From Solea solea (taxonomy: Eukaryota > Chordata > Actinopteri > Pleuronectiformes > Soleidae): a stretch of 64,000 nucleotides of DNA. The notes beneath the pieces were generated by a model. The model did not search any database. It was not told where the DNA came from and saw only the letters and a program-made list of their open reading frames with translations. The position numbers and the translations under genes are program-made. Below are positions 34,496 to 47,231 of the stretch, one piece after another (position 1 is the stretch's first letter; each line of letters starts with the position of its first letter). The DNA is taken from positions 2,398,501-2,462,500 of the forward strand of contig NC_081144.1 in NCBI RefSeq assembly GCF_958295425.1, in the 5' to 3' direction.

Positions 34496-34654
34496 CTCTA
34501 TGCATTTGAGAACCCTCACATACAGTATTTGAATTAATTTCGCACCACCCTCTTATTTGATGGTGCGTTCACACTGAATTTAACGTAAATTTCATGTCAG
34601 TCACCCCCAGGGCGACACAAATAGCTTGAATCCTGCAAACATATACGGAAAAAA

Positions 34655-34982
34655 CTAAAATGAAACAATTACTCGATTAATCAAGCTTTTAGTGTCAAAG
34701 CTTTTTTTTACAATTAAAACAAGATTTCTGATTGTTTTAGCTTCTTAAATGTGAATTTTTTTTTTGATTCTTTGCTTCAGATAACAAAGATATCATTAAA
34801 AAATAAATAATTTTGGTTTGTGGACAAAACAAGACATTGTAGAACTTCATCAATTCCAGGTTTGACAAACACTGATCAACGTTTTTTAACGTTTTCTGAC
34901 ATTTTATGGACCAAACGATTAATCGTGAAAATAATTAACAGATTACGCGATTATGAAAATAATCGTTAGTTGCAGCTCTACT
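34655..34982 (+). repeat. Foldback repeat family, copy i
   Basis: It starts near 'aaatgaaacaattactcgat' and ends 'ataatcgttagttgcagctc'. It lies about 160 bases from copy h in the same orientation. Confidence 0.65.
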
Positions 34983-35929
34983 ACGGAATTCACCTTTTTT
35001 CACTTGAGTTAGTGAAAGTCAATCAGCATTGAGAAGAGCAGTTACTGTACACAAGTGGGAGTGGTTAAAGGAGGAGAGGGCGGGGCAGAGTTGTGCAACC
35101 TGGTACGTTCTGATGTGAGTCACCTGAAAAACAAGCTGCTGGCTGCCGTGTGTTACTGTGAATGTAGTTATTAGCATTAGCCCAAGGAGAGTAGATGCTT
35201 GAGTAAACACAAATGATCCAGCCACCGTTGTTGTGCGAGAAACTCAACATAAACCATAAATAAATACATTTTTTAAACATTTGTTTTATGTTTGCACGAT
35301 CAGACAGAAGCTCAGCAGCGGGTTGTTTTACCCATGTATACTCTTTAAGGTGAACGGTGACAGGCTAAGTCAGTGAGGTTCAGTACGTGTGCTCACTGAC
35401 GAGTCACGACTCGCTCGACAAGCCGTTTCTGTAAAAGACTTCACAAACAAGAAACTACTCAATCAAGATTTTTTCCCTCATTGTTTTCTTGACTGAAGCA
35501 AAGTGAACGCTCGAGTGAAGACACTTTCTGTGGCGAACTGGACAAAACATGAGCTTGTAAACAATATCTTTTTTTTTTGAAGAAAAAAAGAGGGCAACAT
35601 AGGCTAATAAATGCACCAGGTTTGTTTTTTTTTTGGTTGTGGCAAAATTAGACAGTCCAACTGTCGTAACACATCAACCACAGAGGATTTGAACAGAAAC
35701 AAAGCTCCTCCATCCCTTATTCAAGGACAGACAACCCTCCCGTCAGCCGTAAGGGTTTATGAGGGAAATAAACAATTATACAGTACTGACTACTGACATG
35801 AGGAATATCAATACATATTCAAGCATACACAGAATAAGAAGATTACTAAACAGCCCAGTTCAATTTGGAAGGCTGGTTAAAAAGATGTTCACCTCCATCA
35901 GTCTTATGAGCCAGGGATGTGTGATGGAA

Positions 35930-38900
35930 TCAGGACGTGGGCGAGAGGGAAACTTCAGCTGTTGGGGAGGGAATGGTCGTTGTGAGGTTATAGGTCGAGT
36001 TTGGAGACGACGACTGAGGCGACGCTAACGGGCTGTAAATGGGCCGAGCGGGGATGAGCGAGGAAGGGGAGTGTTGCGCCGCTGAAACTGTTGTTGGAGA
36101 GTCAGAGCTGACCTCATCCCCTTCCTCAGAGTCCCACACCTCACTCTGCAAGTAGTCCGCAAATAAGGCCTTCGCTCGCTGCAGCACCCTGCTGAGGTTG
36201 TGGCGCCGCACGAGGCGATCAAAGTGCATGGCTATTTCGTTGTAATCCAAGTTGTTTTTGATGATGTGGTCACGGTGCTCCAGCAGGATGGACAGGCACA
36301 GGAACAACATGAAGGGGTTGCCTTTGCCGAACTCTTGAGGCGGCGGCAGGGAGCAGGATTTGATGCTGGTGGCCTCAGCTTTCAGAGAACTGGGTGTGTT
36401 CGCTGCGGTGCTGGGGGATTTGTTGCCTGGTGAAGGAAGATTGTTGGTGTATAATCTGCCTCCAGGAACAGAGGATCCTCTTCCAAAAGACAAAATAGGT
36501 GAAGAGAGTAGGGATCGATTCTGAGAGTGGGCAGGGGACACGGCGGATGGTTTTACAGTGGGAGTTGTGGGGGAGTTGATCCCTGTACTGCTGAGAACGT
36601 GGACAGTGGACGGCAAGGCATTTGAAACAGTGCTTGGGAAGGCCTCTCTTCCATTAGGCGTGGATGGGGATGAGGACTTTGGAGGAGAGTCTGGAGAAGC
36701 TCCTGGCCAGCTCGAGGGTGAAGCTGAAGATGTGGGAGAAACAGAGCAACCTGCATTCCATAACTGCGGGTCACTAGGGACGAGGGGAGGCGGAGACATG
36801 GGAGACAAACCAGTGGGACAGTTTTTTATGAGAGGGGTTTTCTCTCCTGGGTCGTCTTCACTCTCGACTGTGGACTGGCGTCTTGGAATATCAGGTACCG
36901 ACTTTGACACCGCCAAACCATGTGACGGCTCATCTTCCATATCAAAGCTGTCTTCATTTCGAGCAGTGTAGTATTTGAACTCTCCAAAACTAGGTTGCCT
37001 CTCAAAAGATGGGACCGGCACATCTGCCTTGTCCACACTCACTGGAGTAATAACACCATAACTGCCCTCCATTCCCCTTCCTGCACATGTATTTTGCCTG
37101 TCTTTTTCTTCTAATACAGCATTCCTGATCACATCTGGTTCTTCTCTTGAAGGCCTGAGCATGTGTCGCCTGCGCTGCTTCTCCTTTTGTTCCTTATCAC
37201 CTTCGATTATGTTCTCAACCTTCTTATCCTCTTCTTTGCTAGTCACCGTTTCATTGGTCTCCAGTGGTGGTCCAACTAGCTCCACTTCAGTTTCAGGAGG
37301 ATCTGGAGGCAGGGAGCTCCAGGTGACCTCAAGCATTCTCAAAGCATCGTCAAATGCAAACTCTCGCTTGAGCTCCAGCAGAAGCCAGCGGTAACAGAAG
37401 AAGAGGTCGTCAGCTCCGCGGGACACCAGGTACAGGTAGAACTCCGGGTCAGAGTACTGCAGCAGCAGCTTCAGATGCTGGAACTTAATTGACATGAGTT
37501 GGCCATCTGGACGGAAGTTTCCCTCCAGACGTTTCATAATGCCACAAAAGCAAATAAAGGCGTGTGCCTCGTTGTCCATGACTGCGAGTATAGGGGAGGC
37601 GATGTCGCTCATGCCTTGACAGTAGGAAATCTGAAAAACAACACAATCACACAAACAAAAACACAATTTTAAGTTATTGACACAATAAAATCTTTGAGTG
37701 TCATTTATGTGAGTGTGACCACGACTCTAACGCGGGTGAAAGTCGGTCGACTTGACGCCTCTACAAACCTGTGGGTGTGTGATGGCAAATGTGGTGAGCA
37801 GGTCTGTTAGTGAAGTCAAATGCGGACTGTCCTCTGAGCCAGCGTAGTACGGATGAGCCCGGTCCGTCCTCAAGACGTCTTTGAGAACGTTGCCACGGAT
37901 GAATTCAAGGTCCTCGTGACTGACCCGGGCTGACCACTCACTCTTCAGCTGTGCGTACTCCCTTGTCTTCCTCTTCATGTAGTCCATTCTCTCCTGTCCA
38001 CTCAGTCCATCGGGGTAGACATTCAGGAGGTACCGCCAAACAACCTAACACAACAACAGAGGTTGAGCCCTATTTTAATTAAGTCAGACATAAAATACAA
38101 ACGATACAGTTTCATAACCAAGAGTATTATCACAAACTGCATGACATGTATATTTTCTTGCTAAAATACTACAGAAGGTTTGAAATAAGAACCAGAATTC
38201 ACAGATAAAATCAGAATAATAGTAACATTATAGAAAGTTATATAGAAAGTCTGCTGTAGATGGTATTTTTATGAGTCATTTTTTTCACCTTGCGCAGTGA
38301 AGGCTCCACACCTCCGTGGTAGATTCGCAGCCTGAGCTCCTCGGGTCGTGACAACTGGCCTTGTCCATTGAGGTAATTGTGAAACTCGGCATCACTCAGA
38401 GGAGGCTTGAAAGGCCTGATCTCCTCCCCGTAAGACCAGCTGAAGGCCTGCTGGACTCGTGTCAAGGTCCGACCCATCTGAACACAAGTGACACAAACAT
38501 GCAATGACACACTAGCATTGTTTTGGAGAGAGAGGTCACACACTGTAGCTTCAAAGGGCGAGAGCAAACCTGGGTCAGTAGAGACTGAGTGAAGGGAAGA
38601 GCTGCAGATGCCAGAGATCGAGTCCTGTCCGCAAACAGCTGCTCAGAGCCAATCACATCTTTGGGGCTGATGATGTCCCACTCTTCCATAACAGGACCTG
38701 CAGTTGAACAAAAAGCAATGACCATCATCTAAGTTATGGTTGGATTCTTTAGACCACATATTACTGGTGGTAATATGTTATTTTATTAACGTATTTTAAC
38801 GTATTTTATTTGCTGTACTCACTCTCTTCTGACGGTTTTATGTCCATCTTGAGCTGTAGATATGGTTTGGCTGCACTGGTGAATGCAAAGTCCAAATCGA

Positions 38901-41432
38901 AGTCAGACGTGAGAGTTGTATACATTTCAGCACCACTCCGATCTCGAGACAGGTAACTGATCCCAAAATTACGCTTCCTGGTTTGAAAGAGACAAAAGGA
39001 AATGCTGATGAAGCTCCTTTCAAGGACAAACTCTGGTAATATTTATGTCCACACAGCAGTTCAGCAAACGTGATGATGATGATGATGATGGCTCTTACCC
39101 GTTCAAATCAAAGGCTCTGATGAGTATGTGCTGCAGAACCTCCAGGGAGGTTATCTGAGGGTCAACGGCAAAGGAGCGGAACTCCACCGGAAGCACTCCA
39201 TCACATTTCTGAAATTGAACACATCACACTCTCTGATACACACCACTGCCACTTATTTACACATGATTGGTAGACGACTCACTCCACCACAGATGAGACA
39301 GTTCCCACTGTTACTGTGTGTTTAAGTCTGATTAATTGATCACAGTGTGAATCATTTAACAGAGAAGCCGACTGATGGTTTGAAAGCAGGATTTCATACA
39401 TGTTTGTGTTACAAACACAATATTTACAGCCACTGCAGCAGTGTTCTTAGAAAGAAAACAACACAACAATGTTAATCTTTATGCCAAAATTGTGCTTTTG
39501 TGTTTTTATCAATAACATTCTCTTCTGTGTGTGTTTTGTCTGCAGAGCCTCATGTTACAGAATCATCACTGCTCTGCTCTCTATCGGTGGCATGTACGGT
39601 ATGCCATGTGAGCTGCCAGAGTTATTTATCAAAGGTGGTGTTTAACTCAACAAGGATATGAAATACAAGAATGTATTTCCCAGGTCTTCAGCAGCTGCTA
39701 AGAGTTTTCTATTTTCTGCCCTAATAATGTACTGCAGCTGAAGGAAAGACAAACAAAAAATATTTCATTTCATTGTTATTAAACCTTTAAATGAATTTAA
39801 ACTCCTGTATTCATGGTTGCTTGCCAACATATTCTGTATGTTTTGTATATTTTAAATTTAAAAAAAAGAAGTGATTTGGGGTTTTCTGTTGACACATTAA
39901 GTCAACAAAAACTTTAAAAAACAATATGATGTATATGTATAATTATTTCATAATTGATAAATCTGTTGAAATGAATCTGCTCAGAAAATTAGCACAAAAA
40001 CAAAATGTGTCTGTCCTTATGCACATATTTGGAAAGCTGTGGATAGAAAGGTTTTTATATGTATTGCAATGATATAGTGAATTGGAATTATTTCCATTCC
40101 AGATTCCAGGATATAAACCTGGCTAATAGTATAATGAGGTTACACACACACAAAACAATCTTTTCAAAATAAAAACTTTTACTTTATAATTTGAGACTCC
40201 GAACAGTACACTGTGAAAGCACAACACGATATCAACATAAATAAGACCCGTTTTTATTTAAAAAGTCATAACAGGAATGATATTGTACAAGTTGAAAGGA
40301 GGAAAATGTCTATTTCAGGTTTAGTGACAATTAAATAGAAAAGCGAGGAAATATTCATAAATTCATAGTTTCATTCATAACTCATATAACAAACATGAAT
40401 ATTAGAACTGCAACTAACGATTATTTTCATCATCGATTCATCTGATGATTATTTTCTCGTTTAATCAAGTTTGGTCCATAAAATGTCAGAAATTGTTTCT
40501 GATCAGTGTATGCCAAACCTCGAAATGATGATGTTCTTCAAATGTCTTGTTGTGTTCACAAAGAAACTTTTTTTCCCCAGTTTGAATGATTTCTTTGTCA
40601 AACTGAGCAACAAAAGCAGAAAATATTCACATTTAAGAAGCCGAAAACGAGAACGCTTGCTTTAATTATTAAAAAAAAAACTTTAAAAACACTTAAACCC
40701 GAGTATAGTTGACGATTAATTTAGTAATGGATTAATCGTTGTAGCCTTAATAAATAGGAACGGAAATAATATAAACATGAAGGTAAATAAAATAAACAAT
40801 AAATAAATGTGGATGCTTCATGTTGATCATCTCCAAGTGATAATGATATAAAGGAAGGACGAATATTGACTTCACCTAATTAAATCAAAGGTCTGTAAAA
40901 TTGTTTAGTTTTTATTATTGACCTCAAAACGCCTCTTGGGAGTGTGTGACGTCACCACGCGATGTCCAGTATTTCCACGCAGGCGTTTGCTGAGCAGGCA
41001 GGTGACGTCACCTCAGTCTGTTGTGAGGGTTCACTGTTCTACGGTCGTTGTTTCATAAACACACAGCCACTGTGCACGGTGTCATCATTAAATCGACACT
41101 GTGTGAGGACTTTGGTTAAACGTAGACCTAAAGTGTGGCTCCAAATCCCGCGATAATAAAGCTGACACAGACAAAACCGCACGACACTGAAGCCTGGCGG
41201 TAAACAAACAAGCGCACCGAAAACTGAGGTTTTCTTTGTGGGGAAACAGCCTCGTTACTGCTAAATACCGTCTTCCATGTCATGTGTGTTTCTTATCGAA
41301 CGTCGCTTTATGTGACTGACACACAAACAACAACAGAACAACACGGTTGTAGCTAACAGGCTGACTGTGACAGTCGCAGCATCCTACCTTGACTTTGACT
41401 CGCACCACCCCCCTCTCCTCCTCGCCCGCCAT
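35930..41432 (-). CDS. tbc1d25: TBC1 domain family member 25 (Rab GAP)
   Basis: TBC1D25 (OATL1) is a Rab GTPase-activating protein that binds LC3-family proteins and acts in autophagosome-lysosome fusion. Exons are 41388-41432, 39099-39208, 38823-38977, 38570-38697, 38289-38477, 37769-38044 and 35930-37630, total 2604 bases, 867 aa (human about 688). The N-terminal region (FRSFAVDPQITSLEVLQHIL) is the conserved PB1-like part. The TBC domain starts near residue 209. It has the arginine finger in VLKDVLR (R268), the glutamine finger in SYCQG (Q306), and LLLELKREFAFDDALRMLE. The conserved tail resumes at NPFMLFLCLSILLEHRD and SEVWDSEEGDE. Compared with human, the Ser/Pro-rich linker is longer and roughly 60 residues follow SEEG. 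The last exon alone encodes about two thirds of the protein. Identity is firm. Confidence 0.95.
40405..40752. repeat. Foldback repeat family, copy j
   Basis: It starts 'agaactgcaactaacgatta', ends 'ggattaatcgttgtagcct', and has the reversed core 'attcacatttaagaagccg'. It is in tbc1d25 intron 1. Confidence 0.65.
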
Positions 41433-41859
41433 GTTAAAGACTCCGTGTTGGATCAGGATGGCGGTTCTGAGCTTTGTTTTGCTTCTACAGCAACATGGTG
41501 GTGATGAACGGTGATGATGTGAGCGACGTTCGACTTCCTCTGCTGCTGCTTCGTGCTACTTCTTCTTCTTTCGGTTCAACACGGTGTGTACAGCTGCATT
41601 ACCGCCGCCTGCTGGACAGAGCTAATATTTTTGATTACAGAATCAGTACATTATCTTACCCGAAAATGACTTTGGTAGAAGTTGAAGTCACTTTTTATAA
41701 TATTACTTAATTAAGTCTTAAGTATATGGCATTTACTGTACTTAAGTACCAAAAGTAATTTTCTGATATAAAATGTACTTAAGTTTTAGATCTTTAATGA
41801 CAATAAAGGTGAATCTGAATCTGAATCTGAATCTTTAAACTAAAAAGGTGAGGAGTAAG

Positions 41860-42055
41860 GATTGAGCCATGGTAGCTCAGTGGTAGGGCAAGTTGTTTCT
41901 CAACTGGAAGGGTGTGGGTTCAATTCCTGGCCCTGCTAGTCTATATGTGTCCTTGAGCAAGACTCTTAACCCCATGTTGCAGCATGTGAATGGCAAAACT
42001 GTAGTGTAAAGCAGCTCATCAAGACTAGAAAAGTGCTATGTAAATATAGACCATA
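41860..42055 (+). mobile_element. tRNA-derived SINE
   Basis: The head carries an A box (TGGTAGCTCAGTGGTAGGG) and a B box (GGTTCAATTCC). The body phrase 'tccttgagcaagactcttaa' is shared by several teleost SINE families. The tail 'agaaaagtgctatgtaaata' leads into CTT repeats. It differs from the SINE at 19960-20343. Confidence 0.75.
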
Positions 42056-42064
42056 ATACCAACT

Positions 42065-42250
42065 CTTCTTCTTCTTCTGATGATTTTATTTGGTAGGAAT
42101 GAGTAACAAAGATAGTTAGAGAGTAAATGTAGTGGAGTAAAAGTTAAAAGTTGCTAGAAAAATAAATAACAATGTAAAGTACACGCTAGTATGTGAATTT
42201 TGTGCTGTACAGTAACTAGGTATTTGTACTTACATTACATTACAACACTG
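42065..42250 (+). repeat. Interspersed repeat shared with 7426-7573
   Basis: It carries 'gagtaacaaagatagttaga', 'aaagttgctag' and 'tatttgtacttacattacat' in the same order as the other copy. Confidence 0.5.
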
Positions 42251-42556
42251 CATTTACACATACAAGGAATTTGCCTTCGTGTTTTGGTGCATTTAAATTG
42301 AATGAAATAAAATTAGAAAATAAAAACCTAGATATAAAAAGATATAAAAATGTATACAATATCACAAACAAAAAGTATTTACATTTTGTGTTAATATGAC
42401 GCATACATCTACAATTGTTAACATTAATATAATGTTGGCTGAATAGAGGGCTGGATTATCAAATTGGTTCACACTGGGTACAGAGACGATCTTTTTTAGG
42501 CAGAGTGTCCACACTGTGATTTGCAAGCAATCACATTGGACTTGTGTGTCCAGATT

Positions 42557-42592
42557 AGGGCTGCAACAATTATTCAATTAATCCCATGGTTT
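42557..42592 (+). repeat. Foldback repeat family, copy k (end only)
   Basis: Only 'agggctgcaacaattattca' and the following few bases remain. Confidence 0.45.
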
Positions 42593-42997
42593 TTATGTAC
42601 TCCGATCACATTTCCTGGTACATACAGTAGAACAGTATTTTCTAATTTTCCTCAAATACCACCAGAGGAAGGTACCACAGTTTGAGAACCAGGGGCGTAG
42701 GGCATTTTCCTCTAAATGGGAAAATCCATCCATCCATCCATCCATCAGTTTTCTCACTTTATTATTTTGTTCATGTTTACAGATGTTATATATCAAGTGG
42801 AAAGCAGGCCTATTTTCCCATGCTGTGTCACCATCACGGTACGGTTTGGTATGGTACAGGCCAGCACGATTTGGTTTGGAATGATTAAGTCTGAAAACAA
42901 GCAATCCAATTTGTGGTTCCATCCTACTGTTATGTGTTGTGATATTGGTCTCTCTCGTACTTGCGCGTATGTCCCTAGGGGACACCGTAGTGAGTAA

Positions 42998-43338
42998 CCC
43001 GGAAGTAAACTATAACGTAAACTGGAAGTTCTTTCATTTTAGCTGAAGAACGAGAATTGTCTGCTTGTTTTTTCCCACGGTGACTGGCTGTGAGTGTGGA
43101 CCACAGCCAGGAGGAAAAACAATACATCGTATTCGCGGTGCGTGAAATGTGTCGTACCGCACATCGATACACCGGAGTCGAGTGTTGAACGTCGACTGTG
43201 TTATCGACCAAAACAAACCGTAGCATCCGTGTCGTCTCGCTTGGGGAAGACACTGGGAACGCAAACTTAGCGTTAGCGGCCTACGGAACTTTGTGAGTGA
43301 CGAGCTTGTCGGGGGAAAAAATATCCAGAAGACACGAG
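42998..43338 (+). promoter_or_regulatory. dedd: dedd promoter and probable 5'UTR exon
   Basis: CCCGGAAGT at 42998-43006 is an ETS site in CpG-richer sequence. A donor, GAG|GTAACG, follows at 43338/43339. The matching acceptor, TTCAAATAG, precedes 44420, 75 bases before the dedd ATG. A non-coding first exon here is inferred. Confidence 0.45.
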
Positions 43339-44494
43339 GTAACGTTGAGTTGTCACCTGATAATGACACTCAGAATACTGTTCACATGGTTTTGGTTTGT
43401 GTTAACCTTGTGTGTGTGTTAGCTCGGCTAACGGGACGGTAGCGTGCAGGGAAGATAACGAGTAGCAGTCACAACAAACCCAGACGCAGATCTCAGGGAA
43501 ATCTGTGTGTAATTGTGCTCAGATTTACGCCACCGTGGCACACACATCACCGTTAAATCGCTAAAATATAAACGCGAATGAAAGTATGTTCTCTTGTATG
43601 TATGTGTGCGTGGTTTTACTCACGTCAACAACAAGCTGCATCTGTTTTTAATTTCCAGACAGCTAGCGATAGCTTGTGTTAGCTTATTTTCCGTAGGGTA
43701 GCTGCTCGTTAGCTTGCGATGTGCCTTCCAAGCTGTCTGTCATAGTGTGTGTGTGTTTTGTTTGTTTTTTAAATGTAAACACTGTTTTTGTTAGCTAGTA
43801 AACCAGCTAGCGTTATGGCAAACGTACGTAATAAGTGTGCTTTATTCATATACGTAGCTATTCATTTCACTCGATGTAAGTTAGTACGTACATACATGTT
43901 ATTTATAGAGCCCCTTTCACAGAGATACAATCACAAAGTGCTTCATAATAAAATGTAATAACAACAACCAAACTAATGGGAAAAAAAGTGTTAGGTCCTC
44001 AGTCTTCAAAGTATTGAACATTTACTGAATGTGTTTGCCTTCACTATAAGCTTGAAGAAATCCTGCAGATGTGTCAAATAAGTGGCAATAGTTGGCCACA
44101 CGATTAATCGAAATAATTGAAAAAGACAGTGCAATTACGTGATAGAGATCAAATTTGTGTCCTAACATTATGATGAAATTTTGCTGTGCTGCAACAATTC
44201 AAGGCCCCAAAATGTTTATTGTTGTCAAACTCAAATGACAGTTAATATACAAAAAAATCAAGCAAATTATTCATGAATATTATGGATAATTGAAATATGA
44301 TAAAAAAAAAAAAAAAACCTCCAGTACAGTATATTGCACTGTAGTAAGTGATGATGAGCTAATGAGATTCAGCTTAATTATGTGTTGTTGGTTTTTGTTT
44401 TTAAACTTTGTTCAAATAGCTCATCAGTTGGAGCAGTAAAAGGTGGAAGGAGCTGCAGGGACCGGAGGCTCCCTCATCACCATAGGGCCCTGAG

Positions 44495-45677
44495 ATGACA
44501 TCACAACAACCTCAGCTCCCCAATGCTGTCATTCCTCCCCAGCTTGCCCAGAACTCCTCTGCTCAACAGGCCCGGCCCCATCTTCCAGCCAATCAGCTGC
44601 ATACGGGCCAGAGCAGTGCAAATGCCGGGTCTGTGGAACACAGAGCGCTAACAGGCAGGCCCGGCTCCTCAGGTGTGTCAGCGGCCAGCGGAGAAGTGAC
44701 CAGCAGAAATGTTTCGGCCTCCTGCTCCAACCACAGCTTAAGCAGGAGAGATGGTGGTTTTGAGCCGTGGCCCGAGGAAGCCGTGGACAACTCCCATGGG
44801 TTATACTCACTCCACCGCATGTTTGATATAGTTGGAGCCCAGCTAACGCACCGGGATGTCAGGGTACTGTCGTTCCTCTTTGTTGATGTGATCGATGAGT
44901 ATGAACGTGGTGGCATCAGGAGTGGAAGGGATTTCCTGCTGGCTCTTGAGCGCCAGGGTCGCTGTGATGAGACCAACTTTCGGCACATTCTCCAGCTCCT
45001 GAGGATTATCACCCGTCATGATCTTCTGCCTTATGTCACACTCAGGAAACGACAGGCTGGTGAGTAAAGCAGCTTCATTACCATGTAAACACAAGGCTTT
45101 AAATCAATATCCAGGTTTTTATGGATTGTTGCATGTTCCTGAAGTAGTCATTATCCCAGCATTTACTCAAAGTAGTTAAAGAAAACCTGAACTTTCCTTT
45201 ACCCGATCAACATTCAGTAATATTTTCATATCTAACTTGGTGAATTATGGGTTTAATTTAAAACTAAATAGTTGGGAAATGTTTTGGTTACTGTTATTGT
45301 CGGACTTTGACTGTGTGTCTTATAATGAGTTTAGTAAAAAAAAAAACATTTTTTTTAAAAGCAGTATGGTTGTGTTTTTTTAGTGGGCAATGATGAGTTT
45401 TTATTTAGATTGATGAAAAGCATTTTACTTATGTCTTTTATTCCACAAATATTACTATAATAAAACAATAAGAATGATGAATTATTATTGACTTAAGTCT
45501 TTGTCAGTTCAGTTTATATGCACAGCAGATGATGAACACAACTGTTGTTTCCAGTGTGTCCAGATCCTGTTGATAAGTACCTGGAAGAGACATCAGTGCG
45601 CTACATTTCACCAAGAGGAACATCGCAGAGCAAAGATGCTGCTTCTCACAGAAGAACAGGTGTGTGTGTGTCTGTGA

Positions 45678-45712
<35 letters not shown>

Positions 45713-47231
45713 TGCAAGCACTTGTTACCTCTTTAGGACCTGTTTCCTGCACAAACGCTGACCTTGTCAGGACCAGTAGTCCTCATGGAAACCAAAACCT
45801 GATCCTATTTCGGAGAAACTGGTTAAGTTTGGGACTAAGATTTTAATTGTGGTTAGGTTAAGGTTAGGCATTAGGAACAACGCTTTGTTCAGGCTGTCCA
45901 AACGAATGGAAGTCAATGCAACGTCCGAAGAAGAAAGCTCCACAAACCTGTGTGTGTCTGTCCACAGTACAAATTATTTTTCTCACACCATGACACTGTA
46001 GATTGATTAATGTCATAACTACTGACACCGTGTAGGTCCTCAGCCAGTCATCTGCTGTTCCCCGTCAGGACCTCATGTTGGCCCTCCCCGAACAAAGCCA
46101 GCTCCTCCTGCACCAAACCGCAAACGAAAGAGAAGTCACTCCTCCGCTGACTGCAGAGAGAAGCAAACATGTGGTAAGACGAACATGGTCACAGAGCATT
46201 TGCTTGTGTTTTAATGCGTTCTCAAGGATTATGAGAACACATTGAAATAACGGAAATAAAGGTTAATCCTCTATTTTGACTCCGAATGAAGGCCCTTCAC
46301 TTTGTTATTTGGACTACATCACCACTGAGTGACTGTACAGATGAGCGGGGACTGTTTGCTGAGTGCAAGACAGGGACGTAACTCTAAGTGTGCAAAACTA
46401 CAAGTGATTTGGACATCTTGAAGTCCCGCCCACTATTTATAGCTCCAGTCCCCCCCTCTTTTTCAGTTTGCATAACTGTGACCTAACCCTAAACCTTAAC
46501 CTTAACCACAACCGTTATCACTTGGTACTGATCTGATTTTGTTGCCTTCTCGTTTGGTTCTGTGTGATTTGGACAAATTGAAGTTGTGCCCACTTGTAGT
46601 CCCGCCCCCTCTCTTGCAGTCTGCAGATGGATGTGACTCGGACACATAATCTCACGATGTGTGAGCGATTCATTTCTGTCAAAGTTTCTCTCTTTCTCCC
46701 GACACATCTCTTGTGATGATGCCCGCCCATCCACATGTTGAGATGTGACTACATTGTCAATGTTTCCTTAATCCCCCTCTTTAAAAAACTGTCACCTCTG
46801 ACACTTGTTGTGCTTAAATCACAGATATCCGCCTGCGGGTTCGAGCCGAGTACTGCCAGCACGAGTCTGCACTTCAGGGAAACGTATTCTCCAACAAACA
46901 AGAGGCCGTGGAGCGACAGTTTGAACGCTTCAACCAGGCCAACACTATCCTCAAATCGCGAGACTTGGGCTCGATCATCTGCGACATAAAGTTCTCCGAG
47001 CTCACCTATTTAGATGCCTTCTGGAGGGACTACATCAATGGATCATTGCTAGAAGCCCTTAAAGGGGTCTTTATCACAGATTCCCTTAAACAGGCTGTGG
47101 GCCACGAGGCTATTAAACTGTTGGTGAACGTTGACGAGGAGGACTACCAGGCCGGTCGGCGCAAACTGCTTTGTAACTTGGTCACGGGTGGCGGCGGCCC
47201 ACCAGGAGGTAGCAAAGACTCTGTATCTTAG
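44495..47231 (+). CDS. dedd: Death effector domain-containing protein
   Basis: DEDD is a nuclear/nucleolar death-effector-domain protein linked to apoptosis signalling and repression of Pol I transcription. Coding exons are 44495-45059, 45555-45659, 46036-46173 and 46825-47231, total 1215 bases, 404 aa (human 318). The death effector domain covers about residues 102-182 (GLYSLHRMFDIVG to RHDLLPY). A basic NRKRKRSHS stretch is a likely nuclear localisation signal. The C-terminal half (CDIRLRVRAEYCQHE, RDLGSIICDIKFSELTYLDA) is nearly identical to mammalian DEDD. VCPDPVDKYLEETS distinguishes it from DEDD2. The N-terminal 100 residues are Gln/Ser/Ala-rich and longer than in human by roughly 78 residues. 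A GA microsatellite lies just inside intron 2 (about 45684-45710). Confidence 0.95.
45748..45925 (+). repeat. Interspersed repeat with GTCAGGACCAGTAGTCC core
   Basis: A copy in dedd intron 2, with 'gaatggaagtcaatgcaacg' as its distal part, matching the copy at 29706-30210. Confidence 0.5.

Larger units (their letters stand above)
31071..35929. other. Spacer and tbc1d25 3' region
   Basis: No protein-coding exon was recognised. Some of this is the tbc1d25 3'UTR, since its stop is at 35930 on the minus strand. Minus-strand AATAAA words occur at about 32804 and 32637, but which is used is unknown. It also holds a poly-T run near 31292-31314, an inverted-repeat element (33172-33823) and two foldback copies. 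Confidence 0.4.
41433..42990. other. Spacer between divergent tbc1d25 and dedd
   Basis: The two genes are head-to-head about 1.6 kb apart. There is no coding exon. It contains a LINE-like (TGAATC)n tail near 41800-41836, a SINE, a shared interspersed repeat and a CATC run near 42725-42745. Confidence 0.4.

Noticed and set aside
36200..37394. Plus-strand frames inside the last tbc1d25 exon
   Set aside because: They are antisense shadows of a long GC-richer coding exon.
45545..45846. Frames with RERERERE or SLSLSLSL
   Set aside because: They come from the GA microsatellite in dedd intron 2; only 45555-45659 is coding.
44495..47231. Assignment of this gene to DEDD2
   Set aside because: VCPDPVDKYLEETS and the near-identical C-terminal half match DEDD; DEDD2 differs strongly there.
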